In this document: piece by piece, positions 34,311 through 45,520 of the stretch
How the letters are laid out: each line of letters begins with the position of its first letter
Numbering within the stretch: the stretch's first letter is position 1
Assembly: GCF_010093535.1 (NCBI RefSeq)
Contig: NW_022985181.1
Coordinates: 1,103,072 to 1,167,071, forward strand
Direction: 5' to 3'
DNA: 64,000 bases
Origin: Lindgomyces ingoldianus
Taxonomy: Eukaryota; Ascomycota; Dothideomycetes; Pleosporales; Lindgomycetaceae
Notes under the pieces: model-generated
What the model was told of the DNA's origin: nothing
Database searches by the model: none
The model's input: the letters and a program-made list of their open reading frames with translations, nothing else
Made by a program: the position numbers and the translations under genes

Positions 34311-37300
34311 GGTTTATGTGGAGGGTCGGCGGCGATGGGGGAACTGGGAGGAGAGCGGAGGGAGGGGATGAGGGTAGAAAATAGATGATTTGTTTGAGGT
34401 TCTTTTTCTGTAGATATGTTGGTTGGATGTTTGTATATCCTTATTTGACATTTCGTTCTACTTTCTCTAGGACAAACGATTGATTGGTGAAGCGCACGCT
34501 TTCATATTCTTAGAATATCTCAGGTACCGCAGAGGCTTTGTCTCCAGCTACGCCCAATCAGCAATACCTCCATTCGATTTATCAATTATCGAGTATGACG
34601 TCCTGATGCGATAGCAGAGCACAACATCCCATTTCTGATATATCTCATCACCTATCAAAGCGTAAAGTATATTCATTCAACCCCCTATTGTCGATGTCTA
34701 CTTCGCATCCGAGTACGCAACCACTCTCAATCGCGCATCCCACTCTCGCCTCTTGCATCTTCTAAAAAAACAGTGCGATGATATGTACCGTTGTTACGGT
34801 AAAGCACAACGCAGACACAATCATAACTGGATAGACAGAAAGAATAAGGCTAGCCCTAGTCTTATCTATCTAGCCACACCCCTCTCGTTAGTCCTGTTCT
34901 GTTCTCAAGCTTTGCGGATCATTAGATAGGAGAATACTAGGCGCCTGACTGAGAAGGATCGAAAGGGTCGGGCTATGGAATGCAAGGTAAGATTCGCGTC
35001 GAGTCGATGTGCCACTCGTCTACGCTAGGGAAGTAGAATGATTAGGGTATGCACTGTGTTGCGAAGGGTAGAGAAACTTTGGTTATATGTGAATACTATG
35101 CGTGCTTTTGGCTGGCGGGATGGTATGGGGAGTAGTTGTGTGTGAATGTAGAGTGGGGGGATTTGGGAGGGGGGTCAGTCTTTGAGTGTACTCTATCTAA
35201 TATAAGGGAGATCGTCGTATGGTAGGCATATAATGCGTGTCTGGGTGAGTTGATGTAGTGGTGGTATAGGGCTTTATTTGAAGGCATAGAGGGAAGGAAA
35301 TGCGCCTCGAATCAGTGCTCTCTCTGCTGATCTCGTTAGTTCTAGTGCTGTTCGAGGTTATGTGTTGGTAGCGGATATGGACATGAGATCGAAGGAGAGG
35401 GTTGCATTATGCTATTGTACAATACAGCGCGAATTGGTTGTGGCGTTGCCTTTCTCAGAAACTTTGCACCATGCTCTAAGCTGTGTGACATTTAGAAATC
35501 TTACGCATGTATGACGTCGTGAGGCTCTTAATTCCTGGTTTGCCTCTCGCATATCTGGATGACTGGGCACAAGTGGTGAAAATCTCACGACCCCTATGTT
35601 GGGACTGAAATCGGGAGGAGCTCGGGGACGTCGGCGCCAGAAGGGCTCAACGTCAGGAATATCCAATTCAGGTCGACTCAAGGGAGGCGACGTAAGCGAA
35701 GCAGGGTATATGCATGAAAGAAAAGGAGAAGCAGGGTTTCCAGGGCCTGTGAAGGACTACCAGACTCCGAAGGAGCGACTTCAGCGAGATAAGATTATGA
35801 GAGAACGCAACAGAGAGTAGTGCGCAGCTTGAAGAACGTGCCCAGGCGCGTAAATACGATATTGGGAAGCGATCGACATGGATGTGGAGATAGTGCATTG
35901 AATTGAGATATTGTGGGATGAAACGGAACCCTCGTGAGGATGTATATGGGATTGCCCCCATATTTGCGCAACAGATTGGAGTGGGGCAGCTATCACCTTC
36001 CTTTATTATATAGGGACTGCATGATCGGCCAGTTCCGCGATTAACTGAGGTTGATTTTGGGTTCCTACTGGACCCACCGGCGATGCTTGGCATGGTGTCG
36101 CGTTCTGCACTTCATCTGTCATCTCATGGTCTCATCTGATTAGCGAGCTATGAGATGCTGCCACTTATTTCTAAGAGCTGGTGGCCTGAAGTTGAGAGTC
36201 TTGAAACGGTCAATAGGGCTGGTAACGTATGGGGCCAAAGCGGCACCAACTCCCCTCACTTCAAGCTATCATGCTTCACATTGGAGATAGTTTCTCTGGC
36301 CGACTTCGGTAGAAAAAATGCTGGGTTATTACGCCCCGGGAGGCATCAAGGTGCTCGTCACTGGTAGAAGCGGCGAATACTAAGCATTCCACACAGCCCG
36401 AAAACGATTAGGCATGTGGAACGCGTTTGGATGCGTGGTATTCATTGTAGTGGACGAACGCTGGTTTACAGTTTAACATTCGTCACGTCGGGTTAGACTT
36501 GCTCCACGCGTCTGCACGATGAATATCTCTCGCCTGTTCCCGACGTATACATGTTTTGATGTCCTTCACTCGTTAGCGAACTGAGAACCGGCAGTGCTGC
36601 TCTCCTCTCCATTGGGCTCAGAGACGCGACATTAGATGTGTGAGCGAATGCGAGATGTATGTCAGCGAGCGCTGCATTGTGTTGTCATATCGATCTCGAT
36701 CGCACAATGTGCCTCGAGAGCCGGCAAGGCTGGGCATGATGTGCGGCAGCCTTGCCATGCCCTTGGCCAACTTACCCCTCCAACCCCGCGATGAGTTGGA
36801 TGGATAAGATAAGGAGCAGCGCTGGTGTTCGCTTCTGCACAGGTCAGTTGATGACTGCAGTAAAAGTGGTCTGACTATTGCGTCTACGGCACTGAGGTCA
36901 AGAGTGGTGGAAATTCTTCAATGCTGCAAATCTACGCCAAACTTGTCGGATTGCGCATCTTTCAACCCAAGTCAAAGTGGCGTCGGCGATTCTTTACTTT
37001 GTCAAGCGGTCCAGTCATCCAGCCTTCCCCTGCATGTGATGAGTGTGAAAAAAGAAATTACCGCTTCTGGTTATTAGTTGGGAGCCTCTCAGCTCTAACA
37101 GAAGCTCAACGGACCTTCCTTACTCTTAGCGCGTTTCCTATTGGATGAATCTAATTCAACGGTGGATTGGCTTAGTTAAGATGCAGAATCGAATGCAACA
37201 ACGAAGACACTGTTGGAGCGTTGATGGTTCCGCCACCATGGCCATCCCGGCCCTCATTTCACAAGCCTGTGCATCGTAACCAAGCTTCGGCTGGAAAGAA

Positions 37301-39010
37301 TGGACTTATCTGATGTGGTTTGCTAAACGAACCATAGTATTTAGAGGTAAGTTTTGGGAGAAGCTGCATTATCATACCACCCGGCCTAGAAGCCGAAGGG
37401 TGTTGATTTTAAAATGTGTCCGAGGCAAAGTTGTTTTGATTTTGTCTGATAACTAATCTGACAGTCAGCGCCGACCTGGCTGACTTTGTCGGCATGAGTA
37501 CGACGAGGCTGAGGACGCCGACGGCACCCTCACCAGGCTTTGGTCTGTTTGACGATCTCCCCTCGCATTGCACTGCTGCCGCGCTGGTGTGATGTGGCTC
37601 ATAGGACGGCTTCCCCTTTTAGGACACTGCTCAGTCCTTCTTGGAGAGGATAATGCTGGGAAAGGGCGCTCTTCGCTAACGCAAGCTGTTAGGATGGGGT
37701 TTGACTGACCCTGAGTTCCCCTTCTAATCTGAAATACAAATTCGCCTCTAAGCACGTATTATTGACTCACAGCATCGCAATATTGAAGGTGCAGGGCAGT
37801 TCTGCACCGTCTCTGACTGCCGCGGCCGTCGCCGTCAAGTCGGGGACTCGGCCTTAACTCTGGGAGCGGAAAGAAAGTCGGTGGAACTGGGATCGGCGAC
37901 CGACTACGACCGAATTTCGGCCCAGCGACCACCTTGTAACATTAACATGAACAAGAAACTCACCCTGCGCCGAACGTCACCGTACAGCTAGCAGCTGAAG
38001 AAACCTTGATGAGAAATATCAATTTCCGACTCCGCGGCCTTCAGTGTGGGCGGCGACTTGACTTCTTGGGTGAGAGTTGTGAGCCTCTTCTTGCCGCCAG
38101 ACATTGTAGGTCCAGTGGTGGCTAGAGCTCGTGGGATATGGCATTCTGATTGCCAGTCTTCTGATTAAGCACGATCGAGTTTATGACGATGGCTGTCACG
38201 GCTTGGCCTGCCTTGACGGCTTCAGCCCTAATGCCTCAAGAATATGCTCGTTTGGGTAATTGTTAGGTGGGGGGGACGCTTCTCGAAGGGAATGTCAGGC
38301 ACTTCGAGCTTGACTAAGGCGCCCTCGAATGACTAACTGAGATTCTGCTGGCTTCCTGCACGGCTGCGCGGGCGGTCTGAATGGGGCATGGTGGTTAGCT
38401 TGCTGCCAATCTTTTATCAAAGACTCGATACGGTTTAGCTCAACGCCTCCATGCATCCCCATGCTCACTCCGCTGATGGTGCAACGTCGCCGGCCACTCG
38501 AGTTCAAGAATAACAACACCAAAAAGCTTGCCGCTCAAGCGCCCAGCGATCCGGACTAGCGTGCCGAAAAAAGTCCACCGCGACCGTCGACGCGGCATCA
38601 TGGACCCATTTTCGCAGAAGCCACCCCTGCACGTCTTTGTGCAGGGTCCGGCACCGTTTGCGCTGCGTGCAAAGGTGTGGATACAGACCCCTGCTAACGC
38701 CGCCGGTACCCATCTTCAGAACCTTGACGGCGTAATTCCGATGCTCTATTTCGCGTGTGCCGCGCTGCGAAGTATAAGATCTCAGCGTGCCCATGATCTG
38801 GTAAGCTCAGTTCTCACGACATAAGCAACCTCAATTCGCCTTCATACTCTGCCCTCACCAGTTCCTGCCTTCAGTGACTTCATTCATACCTCTCTGCGTG
38901 CCTCCGTAGTATAGAAACATCAGAGTCCCAACCCAGCTATAGTTTCCCGTGTCCAGCTCGCGTCATCTCGACTCCATAATCTTCTCGTCATCAATCTACA
39001 CATCCCACAA
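34311..39010. other. 4.7-kb region without a supported gene
   Basis: This contains the FOX2 3' region, then a long stretch of normal composition with only short, overlapping frames (the longest, 141 codons, is on the minus strand at 35668-36093, without domain or splice signals). The right end should include the bZIP promoter and leader. No tRNA, terminal repeats or tandem array was recognised. Confidence 0.45.
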
Positions 39011-39792
39011 ATGGATTCCCAATCATTTGATTACTGGTTGTCACAGGGTAACAGCTATATGCCACCACATCAGACAACTGTATTCGAGCTTCCCCCGGAT
39101 CTGTCCAATGTTCCGAGTCTCAGTGGTTCTCCTGTAAGTGGCAGCGGCGAATTGTTGAGGAGCCACATTTCTAACGCCACCTAGGTTTCTTCCACATACG
39201 ACCAATTCCCAGCACCAATACATCCGGGCTACTACCCCCATGTCGCAGACGAGTCAATGCAATTCGGATCATATCCGCTACCAATGACACCATCCGATTT
39301 TGGCTCCGATCACGATAGCCCATACTGCAGTCCACGGCCTCCACACTTACCGGAACCGATGTTCTCACAGACTGCCCCAGCTTCCGGACCAGCAGAGAAG
39401 ACGCATACCACCTCAGGGGTAGGTTCTTCAAAGCATTTTTCACGTGAAGCACGGAATTAACATAAATACAGAGGCGGAGAGCCCAAAACCGCGCCGCCCA
39501 ACGCGCATTCCGAGAACGGAAAGAGAAGCACGCCCGAGACCTCGAAGCTCAGCTCACAGCCCTCACTGATAAATACAATAAGCTCGAGACATCACATACA
39601 GAACTCAACGCCGCATACGACAAGTTACGCAAGACCATCGAACTCCTTACACAAGACGACGACGCCGAGGGCGAGGATGAGGACGGTAAGAGCCTGAGGC
39701 GGAGAAGTAGCAATTCCGACACACTTCGAAAACTATTAGAGATACTACACGGCGAAGTCAAAGGCGTCATAGTCAAAAGTGAAAGTGATTGA
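39011..39792 (+). CDS. bZIP transcription factor, AP-1/Yap-like
   Basis: Three exons (39011-39133, 39185-39418 and 39472-39792) encode 225 residues. The introns have GTAAGT and GTAGGT donors and the frames join in phase 0. The N-terminal half is Pro/Ser/Tyr-rich and likely an activation region. The basic region reads RRRAQNRAAQRAFRERKEKH; its NRAAQRAFR core is the signature of the fungal AP-1 (Yap/Pap1) subfamily. It is followed by heptad leucines (LEAQLTALTDKYNKLE and onward to LRKTIELL). The C-terminus is acidic (DDDAEGEDEDG) and then basic. I see no paired Cys-rich redox domain like that of Yap1, so a small stress or nutrient regulator is more likely than the oxidative master regulator. 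Confidence 0.9.
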
Positions 39793-42683
39793 GCGAGCGC
39801 AGTGGAACAATGCATTAGGAGCATATTGTCTTTTGTCTTAGCTCTTCTTTTTGTCTTCCGATCGATATCATCATGAGTAGCCCGGCGCTATGGCGTTTCT
39901 TCTCAATTTCAAATGTCTTCACGTTCTATATGACTTTTTTAACTTTACTTGGGTGGGCGGGACTATCTAGGATGCTGGGGCTTTTGCTCCCTTGCAGGGT
40001 CAGCGGTAGGGATGAATTAACCATAGTTGCAAATTGCAACTTTTACTGGAACGGTAGCAAGCCTCTGTCCAGTTCCGGACATTTTCATAGACAGAAACGG
40101 CCTTTAACGTTTAACCCATATGTGGAACAACTATACTCAAAACAAGTAGTCTTTAATGCATACAATATCAAATTAACCCTCCTCAATCTTGAATCCTCAT
40201 CTCGCGCTTTAGTGAATGCATCTGAAATTATGCCCAGACTTCCCTCCCTAGAAGAATCACCAATCTCAGCCCAGAAATCTCCAGTCCCCATTCCCAGTAT
40301 CCAAGTATATCCCCTGTCCCTGAACCCCGTTGCTGGTTGAATACATCATACCAGACTAAGTCCCTCCCGTCCCCAAATTCCAGATCTCGAAACGGAGCTG
40401 CTGTTCCCCCCGAAACAGAACGCTGGCATCAGCAATTCTGAGCTCCACCAATCAACACGTAAAGAGGTTAACCCGGCTCTTCGCCCATCTTCCGAATCGG
40501 AACACTGCTACTCCCCCGGCCAGGTAGGTCAGGTCATAGCAGGACATCGCGCGGACCACCGCCCGCGTCCACAAAGCTGATGCTACCTATCTGCTAGCCA
40601 ACGGCTCTGTCTCGTTGGTTCGCTTTTTTCGACCAAGAATGTACGAAACGGAATTCAACGCCTGAGAAAGCGTGAGATCTTGCGGCTGTGAATCCCATCC
40701 CTCATGTCACAGGACAGAGCCGTTGCTCCCTCTACTATTACGAGCACAATCAGTCGATCCCCGAAAGCTTAATTACCAACCGGTCGGCCAGCCATTCCTC
40801 ACAGTCGCCCTGTGGTCTCACTCACGACCCTTTAATCTCGACCCCAACTTCCAACCCACTGGCCAGCCAAGCTCAATTCCAACCCCAAATTCCACGGAAT
40901 TGGAAACCCATTCCCAGCCCTGTCCAAGTTCTCACGCTCCATCACGGCACGTGCGGCCCTGCCTTTTCCCGAAGCCGGGGGCGCCCGTCGTCCGTCCGTC
41001 TCACCCCAGCGAGAACGCTAGAACAGACCCTGCATATGGTGTGGACGGTAGGGAAAGGATCACGCACCCTCACATCGGGTGCCCACAACCGTGCATTCTC
41101 GGGTCGTAGGGCTGCGGGAGCCTTTCCCATTCTGGGAGGTAGGTCATGAGAGGACACAGCGCGGCAGGTGCCGTTTGTGTAATCATTTACAGGATTAAGC
41201 GGTGAGAGCGTGTGTGTGTGCGGAAGGGCGGATATGCAAAGAAGGCTGCAGAGAAGGCTTGGAAGAGATGACTGGCGTCAACAGCTGTGTGGTGTGCCGC
41301 GCCAGCGAGCTTCTCGTACTGTGATCCATGAGCAATGGAACTATTGGACCAATCGGACCAATCGGACGAGTAAACAGGGGAATAAGAAATCATGGTCTGT
41401 GTTCCGTTCCTATCGTGAATTTCGGAAGGCACGCATGGCGGTCGGGGAGGTAAGAATAGCATCGCTTGCTTGGGCCAAGGCTTGCCTTCCACCCTCTGTT
41501 CACTTACTAGCTGAGGCTGAAAATGAGGGAGCTCACGCCCACATCATCTGTCGGAGGACGGCAAAGTTGGAGCGTCTTGCACAAAGGCTCCGTGTGTTGG
41601 CGAGAGGCACTAGCCATATACAGTTAAAGTGAAAACGAACTGACCAGAGAACAACTTAAATTCCAAAAATAGCCCTGGGCCTTGGCTTGCGCCTGTTTCG
41701 AAGTTTTTCGCGTTGACCGACTTATGGAGTTGGACATGTGGAGAGCGGAAATTGAGGAGAGTGTATTTAGCGGCGAGTAAGAATAGCAGGCATTGTATTT
41801 TCGAGAATTGGAAGTGCCGTACCAGGGCGCGTGGTGCAGAACGTGCGATCGGTGGCCCGTACGTCCAGCATAGGATAAGGATAGTGGAATTTGGGGCGAA
41901 CGTTAACGTCGAGAAGTGGGGGTTGCCCCAGATCGCGGAGAAACCAAAAAAAAAAAATGTCTGCATGCATCCAACCCACCCACAGAGGATTCGTTTGGGG
42001 GTGATCGTTCTATCGTGCACAAGCATCTTTCAAATCCTCTTGAAATAGAACAACTTAAGCTTCATTGAGAGCCTGAAGGTGGCCTGAGGCATTTGAGGCT
42101 CCGCGATTGCAGCTGCAGCCGTGCTCTTACACTTCGACAGAAAGTTGTATGCCAAGCGATTGAAATAGAACTAGTGACAGTAGATAGACGAGTGCGCATG
42201 GTGGCTTGCCGGAGATGTGAAAAGGTCCTGATCTACGACGAAACAACTGCCAAAATATCGCGAGCCAGAGTCTTCACGCCTTGAAATAGAAATGTGCATG
42301 ACTCGGAGGGAAACGCTATGGTGGTTTTGGCGCGATTGTGGTACTAGTAAAGACATCGACCCTTCACGAGATATATTGGGGGAATGGGGCGCAAATTAAA
42401 TGGGAAAAGTGGAGGCCTTCAGGTTGAGGTTTAAAGACTTGGCGAAGAGGGGCGAGAATTGAAGCACGTTTATGAGAGCATGGATGTAGAATAGAACTAG
42501 TGATATGCTGTTGCTTTAAGTGTACTACTATTAACTCAAAGACGCCTCTGCCGCAATGTAGACCCATTACCGTGATATACCGACAATTACACCATTCAGA
42601 AAGATAATCACCAAACTCCAAAATGCAGCCATTATCCCACTACTACCGTCGCATTACCATCCGAACCTCCCAACGCATCCTCA
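39793..42683. other. 2.9-kb region without a supported gene
   Basis: Several frames of 100-155 codons occur on both strands and overlap one another (39873-40340, 40672-41149, 41210-41632 and 41610-42026). None has a domain, signal peptide or splice structure. The region holds a near-duplicate ~30-bp word at 40523 and 41138, a doubled CCAATCGGA word near 41,348, and a regularly spaced 11-mer at 42040-42291. It may carry the 3' region of the bZIP gene and regulatory DNA of unknown use. Confidence 0.45.
42040..42291 (+). repeat. TTGAAATAGAA at regular ~120-bp spacing (three copies)
   Basis: The exact 11-mer TTGAAATAGAA occurs at 42040-42050, 42160-42170 and 42281-42291. The intervals are 120 and 121 bp, and the sequence between copies is not repeated. 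A related word (GTAGAATAGAACTAGTGATA) at 42,486 resembles the tail of the second copy. There is no homology outside the 11-mer, so this is not an ordinary tandem repeat. Confidence 0.6.
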
Positions 42684-43151
42684 CTAGCACTGGATATTTC
42701 CAGCATACGCACCCACAGCCTGACCCGCTAGGGCAGCCTCAAAATCTCCGGTCGTAAGCGTCCTATTAAAGAACAGACACCCTATCTCTAGGTTTCCACC
42801 TGGAGATCCGTAGTACCCAGCTGGTACCGTCAAGTTTTGGGCCCAGTATGCTGTCTTGCATTGGGTGCTGTCGCCGAACCCATAGCACTGCTCAAAACAC
42901 TGTTGCTGCATCTGGGTTGTGCTTGTCGTGTACGATGAATAATAAGCGTAGTACATTAGAGCGCCGGCTGTGGAGGGCCCGGGCTGATACGTCATTGAGG
43001 ATTCTGCAGTCGGGAGAGGGTTTGTGACGGTGCAGGTGGAGGGGATGGGCCTCGCTATAGGGCCGCCGGCACGGGATTCGATGCTGCTTGAAGTCGGGAG
43101 TGCAACCGTAAGGGAGACAAGACCGGCGAGGAGGAGCGTTGAGAAGAACAT
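42684..43151 (-). CDS. Small secreted cysteine-containing protein
   Basis: A single-exon frame of 155 residues. MFFSTLLLAGLVSLTVALP is a clear signal peptide, followed by a short pro-like stretch ending in ESRAGG. The mature part has about six Cys (TCTVTN, QQQCFEQCYGFGDSTQC, EIGCLFF and the terminal IQC) and many Tyr/Ser/Thr. The Cys spacing and the terminal Cys resemble apple/PAN-like small secreted fungal proteins, but I do not recognise the family with certainty. It acts outside the cell or in the wall; enzymatic activity is not evident. All of the ORF reads cleanly, and Cys pairing supports folding. Confidence 0.75.
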   Translation of the reverse strand: MFFSTLLLAGLVSLTVALPTSSSIESRAGGPIARPIPSTCTVTNPLPTAESSMTYQPGPSTAGALMYYAYYSSYTTSTTQMQQQCFEQCYGFGDSTQCKTAYWAQNLTVPAGYYGSPGGNLEIGCLFFNRTLTTGDFEAALAGQAVGAYAGNIQC

Positions 43152-43803
43152 CTTGATTGATTATACGAGGTATTGATGTAGTTCGGTGATTCGGGCTCGT
43201 GGAAGAGTTAAGGATAGATGATGGAGAGTTGATCGAAAGCTGGATTGGAATACGTGCCGCTTTTGAAGGAGGCCGTGTCGTACGCAAGCGCTGTTGATGT
43301 TGTGGTGTTATAATGGATCTGGTGTTGGTATGAGGCGTATGTAACACTGAAGGAAGCACCACAGTTAATACTGCTAGCTCAACCGACAAGAACTTCTAGG
43401 TGTAAGGTGACGATACTTGACCATATCCCGTTAGCAGGCTCGCGATTTCATTATCGATTTTCCCCAATACAGGCACGCTGGATATTGGGCCTGGCCATGA
43501 TGCTCAACTGCAGGCACCATGTGCGAAACTGGGGCGGGCGATCAACCGTCGTGCTTCCTCGCCATCGACGTCATCCTCCTTCGATAGGTTTAACGGCTTC
43601 AGTGAAAGTGTCTGTGCCTCTGCGTCGCATTATTGGCTGACACGACAGCTCTGAGATGGAAATAGAAGTGTGACGGGGGTGGCCGTTGTGAACGGTGCAG
43701 AAGTGCAGGTCTGACTGGTCAGAAGCCAAGCAGCAACCGAGTTTCCCGGGCCGGCTGTGGCGTTCTTACGGAGTGTGGAACCATTGTCCGAGCTTCTGAC
43801 TAC

Positions 43804-44715
43804 TCATGAGGACTGTGACGGAAGCATCGTGGTATTGGACGTTGTAACATTGTTCTTGAGAAACGACGGTGGAATTTTGGAATTATGGTCTCCTGGTGGC
43901 TTCTTTACAGATCTTCCCTTGGGCTTGGTACCCTAAGATGTGACGGCGAACGGTCTGTATCCTTGACTCTACCTGACTTTTGCTTGAATTGAAAACATAC
44001 CCTCCGACTTTTCTCTGATGTTTCAGTAAGAAGTTGGAAAACGTCTAGTTAAGCTCTTTTGTTTGCCATGCATAGTACGCACGAGTATATTGTGCCAATC
44101 AACTCGTATAGGAAGCACTTACGCCCATTTGCTTCTTTGGATACTTGACCCTCTCTTCTAGCCCCTCCTTCTCTGGTTTCTGGTTAAGCTCTTTCTGCAT
44201 GTGTGCGCTTATTTTTGTAATAGTTGCGATTTTACGCTGCTCGCTCTCCGCCTCATCTGCAATAGCCTTGATTCTCTTGTTCTAGTCATTAGTTTGCAGC
44301 ATAGTTACTACTGCTACCCGCGTTGCTCGGCGAGATTGTCAGGATTTGCGGCACCCCAGATAGGGTTGCCTGTTGGCCAGAGTAGTCCAAACCATCTCCT
44401 CAATGCATACTTACCAGAAATGAACGAAGTGCTGGTAAACGGCTTGGCCTAGGTTTCCTTTGCAGTTGTGCGTTCTGGGTCTCTGTACGGGCTTTGACTT
44501 GTCCTTGGACTTCGTTTCAATTTCTTCGACTTCTCCGGAGGGAGTCGGCTGGATGTGGAGGTTTCACGCGGTCTTCTGAGGAGCATGAGCCCGAACTGAC
44601 ATCTCTTTATCTTAGGGATTCCCCTTGGGACAGTGGTGGCCCTGGAAGACTCATCGACGGCTCCGTAGCTTGTAGAGAGGGGATCCTCAGCTGCTTGTGC
44701 AGGGGAGGGGCCCAT
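43804..44715 (-). CDS. Possible basic AT-hook-like protein, multi-exon (tentative)
   Basis: No single long frame exists, but spliced frames read well. One exon (about 44270-44120) reads RIKAIADEAESEQRKIATIT and continues to KYPKKQMG before a GTAAGT donor. A possible 12-nt exon (KSRR) comes next, then after a GTATGT...TTAG intron an exon reading GTKPKGRSVKKPPGDHNSK and ending at 43804. KPKGRSVKKP resembles an AT-hook with Ser in place of the usual Pro. The 5' part (MGPSPAQAAEDPLSTSYG at 44715 and onward) is joined only tentatively, because more than one frame is open there. It could be a real nuclear protein gene or a slightly decayed one. Confidence 0.35.
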
Positions 44716-45104
44716 ATCTAGCTACCCAGATTGGGATTGTGACCGTGTACTACAATGGTAGTTCGCTAGCGGCAAGAGGTTTTGAAAGAGGAGCCGGGGG
44801 TTTAACGTAAGTGTGTTGCACTGCGGGGAGCGTTTGTGTTAATACGGCATGGCGGGTCTGTCACTCAAGTAGTGCCCTCCGACTGTCATTCCTAGTACAG
44901 CCTTAATTTGTCTTGAGATTTTCTTGCAATATTTTGCTTATATCTATCTTAGCAGGCAAATTCTCTGATGAGCCCTTCTCTGACGCCTTCCCCTCAGAAG
45001 AGGTCCCACAAATAAGGGAAGGGTGAGTAGAAATATAGATGCGTGTGTAAATTTGCTTCGAGGCTGAGGCCACGGGATTTGCTTTCAATAACCTCCCAGT
45101 AGCG

Positions 45105-45115
45105 GTACTCGAACC
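45105..45115 (-). promoter_or_regulatory. B-box-like element just downstream of U6 terminator
   Basis: On the U6 strand this reads GGTTCGAGTAC, one mismatch from the Pol III B-box consensus GGTTCGANTCC. It begins 7 nt after the terminator T-run. Yeast SNR6 also uses a B box placed downstream of its terminator, so the position makes sense for recruiting TFIIIC. Confidence 0.6.
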
Positions 45116-45126
45116 CATGTCCAAAA

Positions 45127-45223
45127 AAAATGGTTGCTTCTCTTTGATTAAGCGTGTCATCCTTAGTGCAGGGGCCATGCTAATCTTCTCTGTATTAAAC
45201 AAATTGACCAGGTGCCCGAAGGC
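45127..45223 (-). ncRNA. U6: U6 spliceosomal snRNA
   Basis: The minus strand shows the conserved parts of U6 in order. First the 5' stem-loop GCCTTCGGGC, then GGTCAATTTG (which also fits an internal A box) and the ATACAGAGAAG block that pairs with the 5' splice site. Next come ATTAGCATGGCCCCTGC, AAGGATGACACGC, and a tail ending CAACCA before a run of eight T (45123-45130) as Pol III terminator. The length is about 97 nt with no intron. The RNA forms U4/U6 and then the catalytic core of the spliceosome with U2 and U5. A TATA-like element lies 22-30 bp upstream and a B-box-like element follows the terminator. Confidence 0.95.
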
Positions 45224-45244
45224 GTAGTGGATTGAAATTAGACG

Positions 45245-45253
45245 CTTTATATA
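45245..45253 (-). promoter_or_regulatory. TATA-like element of the U6 gene
   Basis: TATATAAAG on the minus strand lies about 22-30 bp upstream of the predicted U6 start. That is the spacing used by TATA-dependent U6 genes transcribed by RNA polymerase III. Confidence 0.7.
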
Positions 45254-45520
45254 GACGAGGAAATTAGAGCGTGGTGAGGTGAAGTCACCACATTATGGCC
45301 TTGCAAACGGGCACTCAAACTGCCTTTCTGTCTGTACATAGGCTACTAAGCCCAACCAAAAATCACTCCATCCTCTCAACGCACGTGTAGTGACCTACCA
45401 AACTTCAAACTTCAATTAGAAAGCCGATATCGAGCTTCAAACTCTCACTATCTCCTCCCACAGCCATACTCATCCAGTTAAAAAGCAGGACCGCCTATCT
45501 AATCTCTATCACTCGCATCT

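Noticed and set aside
35596..36093. Opposed frames (74 codons plus, 141 codons minus) after FOX2
   Set aside because: Neither has a domain, signal peptide or splice signals. Each overlaps the other, and the composition is not clearly protein-like.
39873..40340. 155-codon plus frame starting with a hydrophobic stretch after the bZIP gene
   Set aside because: It begins within the likely bZIP 3' UTR, and only the first 40 residues look protein-like.
40672..42048. Overlapping frames of 110-153 codons on both strands
   Set aside because: Three frames are open at once over the same stretch, which indicates GC/AG composition effects rather than coding. No motif was recognised.
42040..42291. CRISPR array reading of the regularly spaced 11-mer
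   Set aside because: The genome is eukaryotic, the repeat is only 11 bp, and the intervals (~110 bp) are far longer than CRISPR spacers.
45101..45115. tRNA gene suggested by the GGTTCGAGTAC motif
   Set aside because: No cloverleaf can be formed around it. Its position right after the U6 terminator explains it better as a downstream B box.
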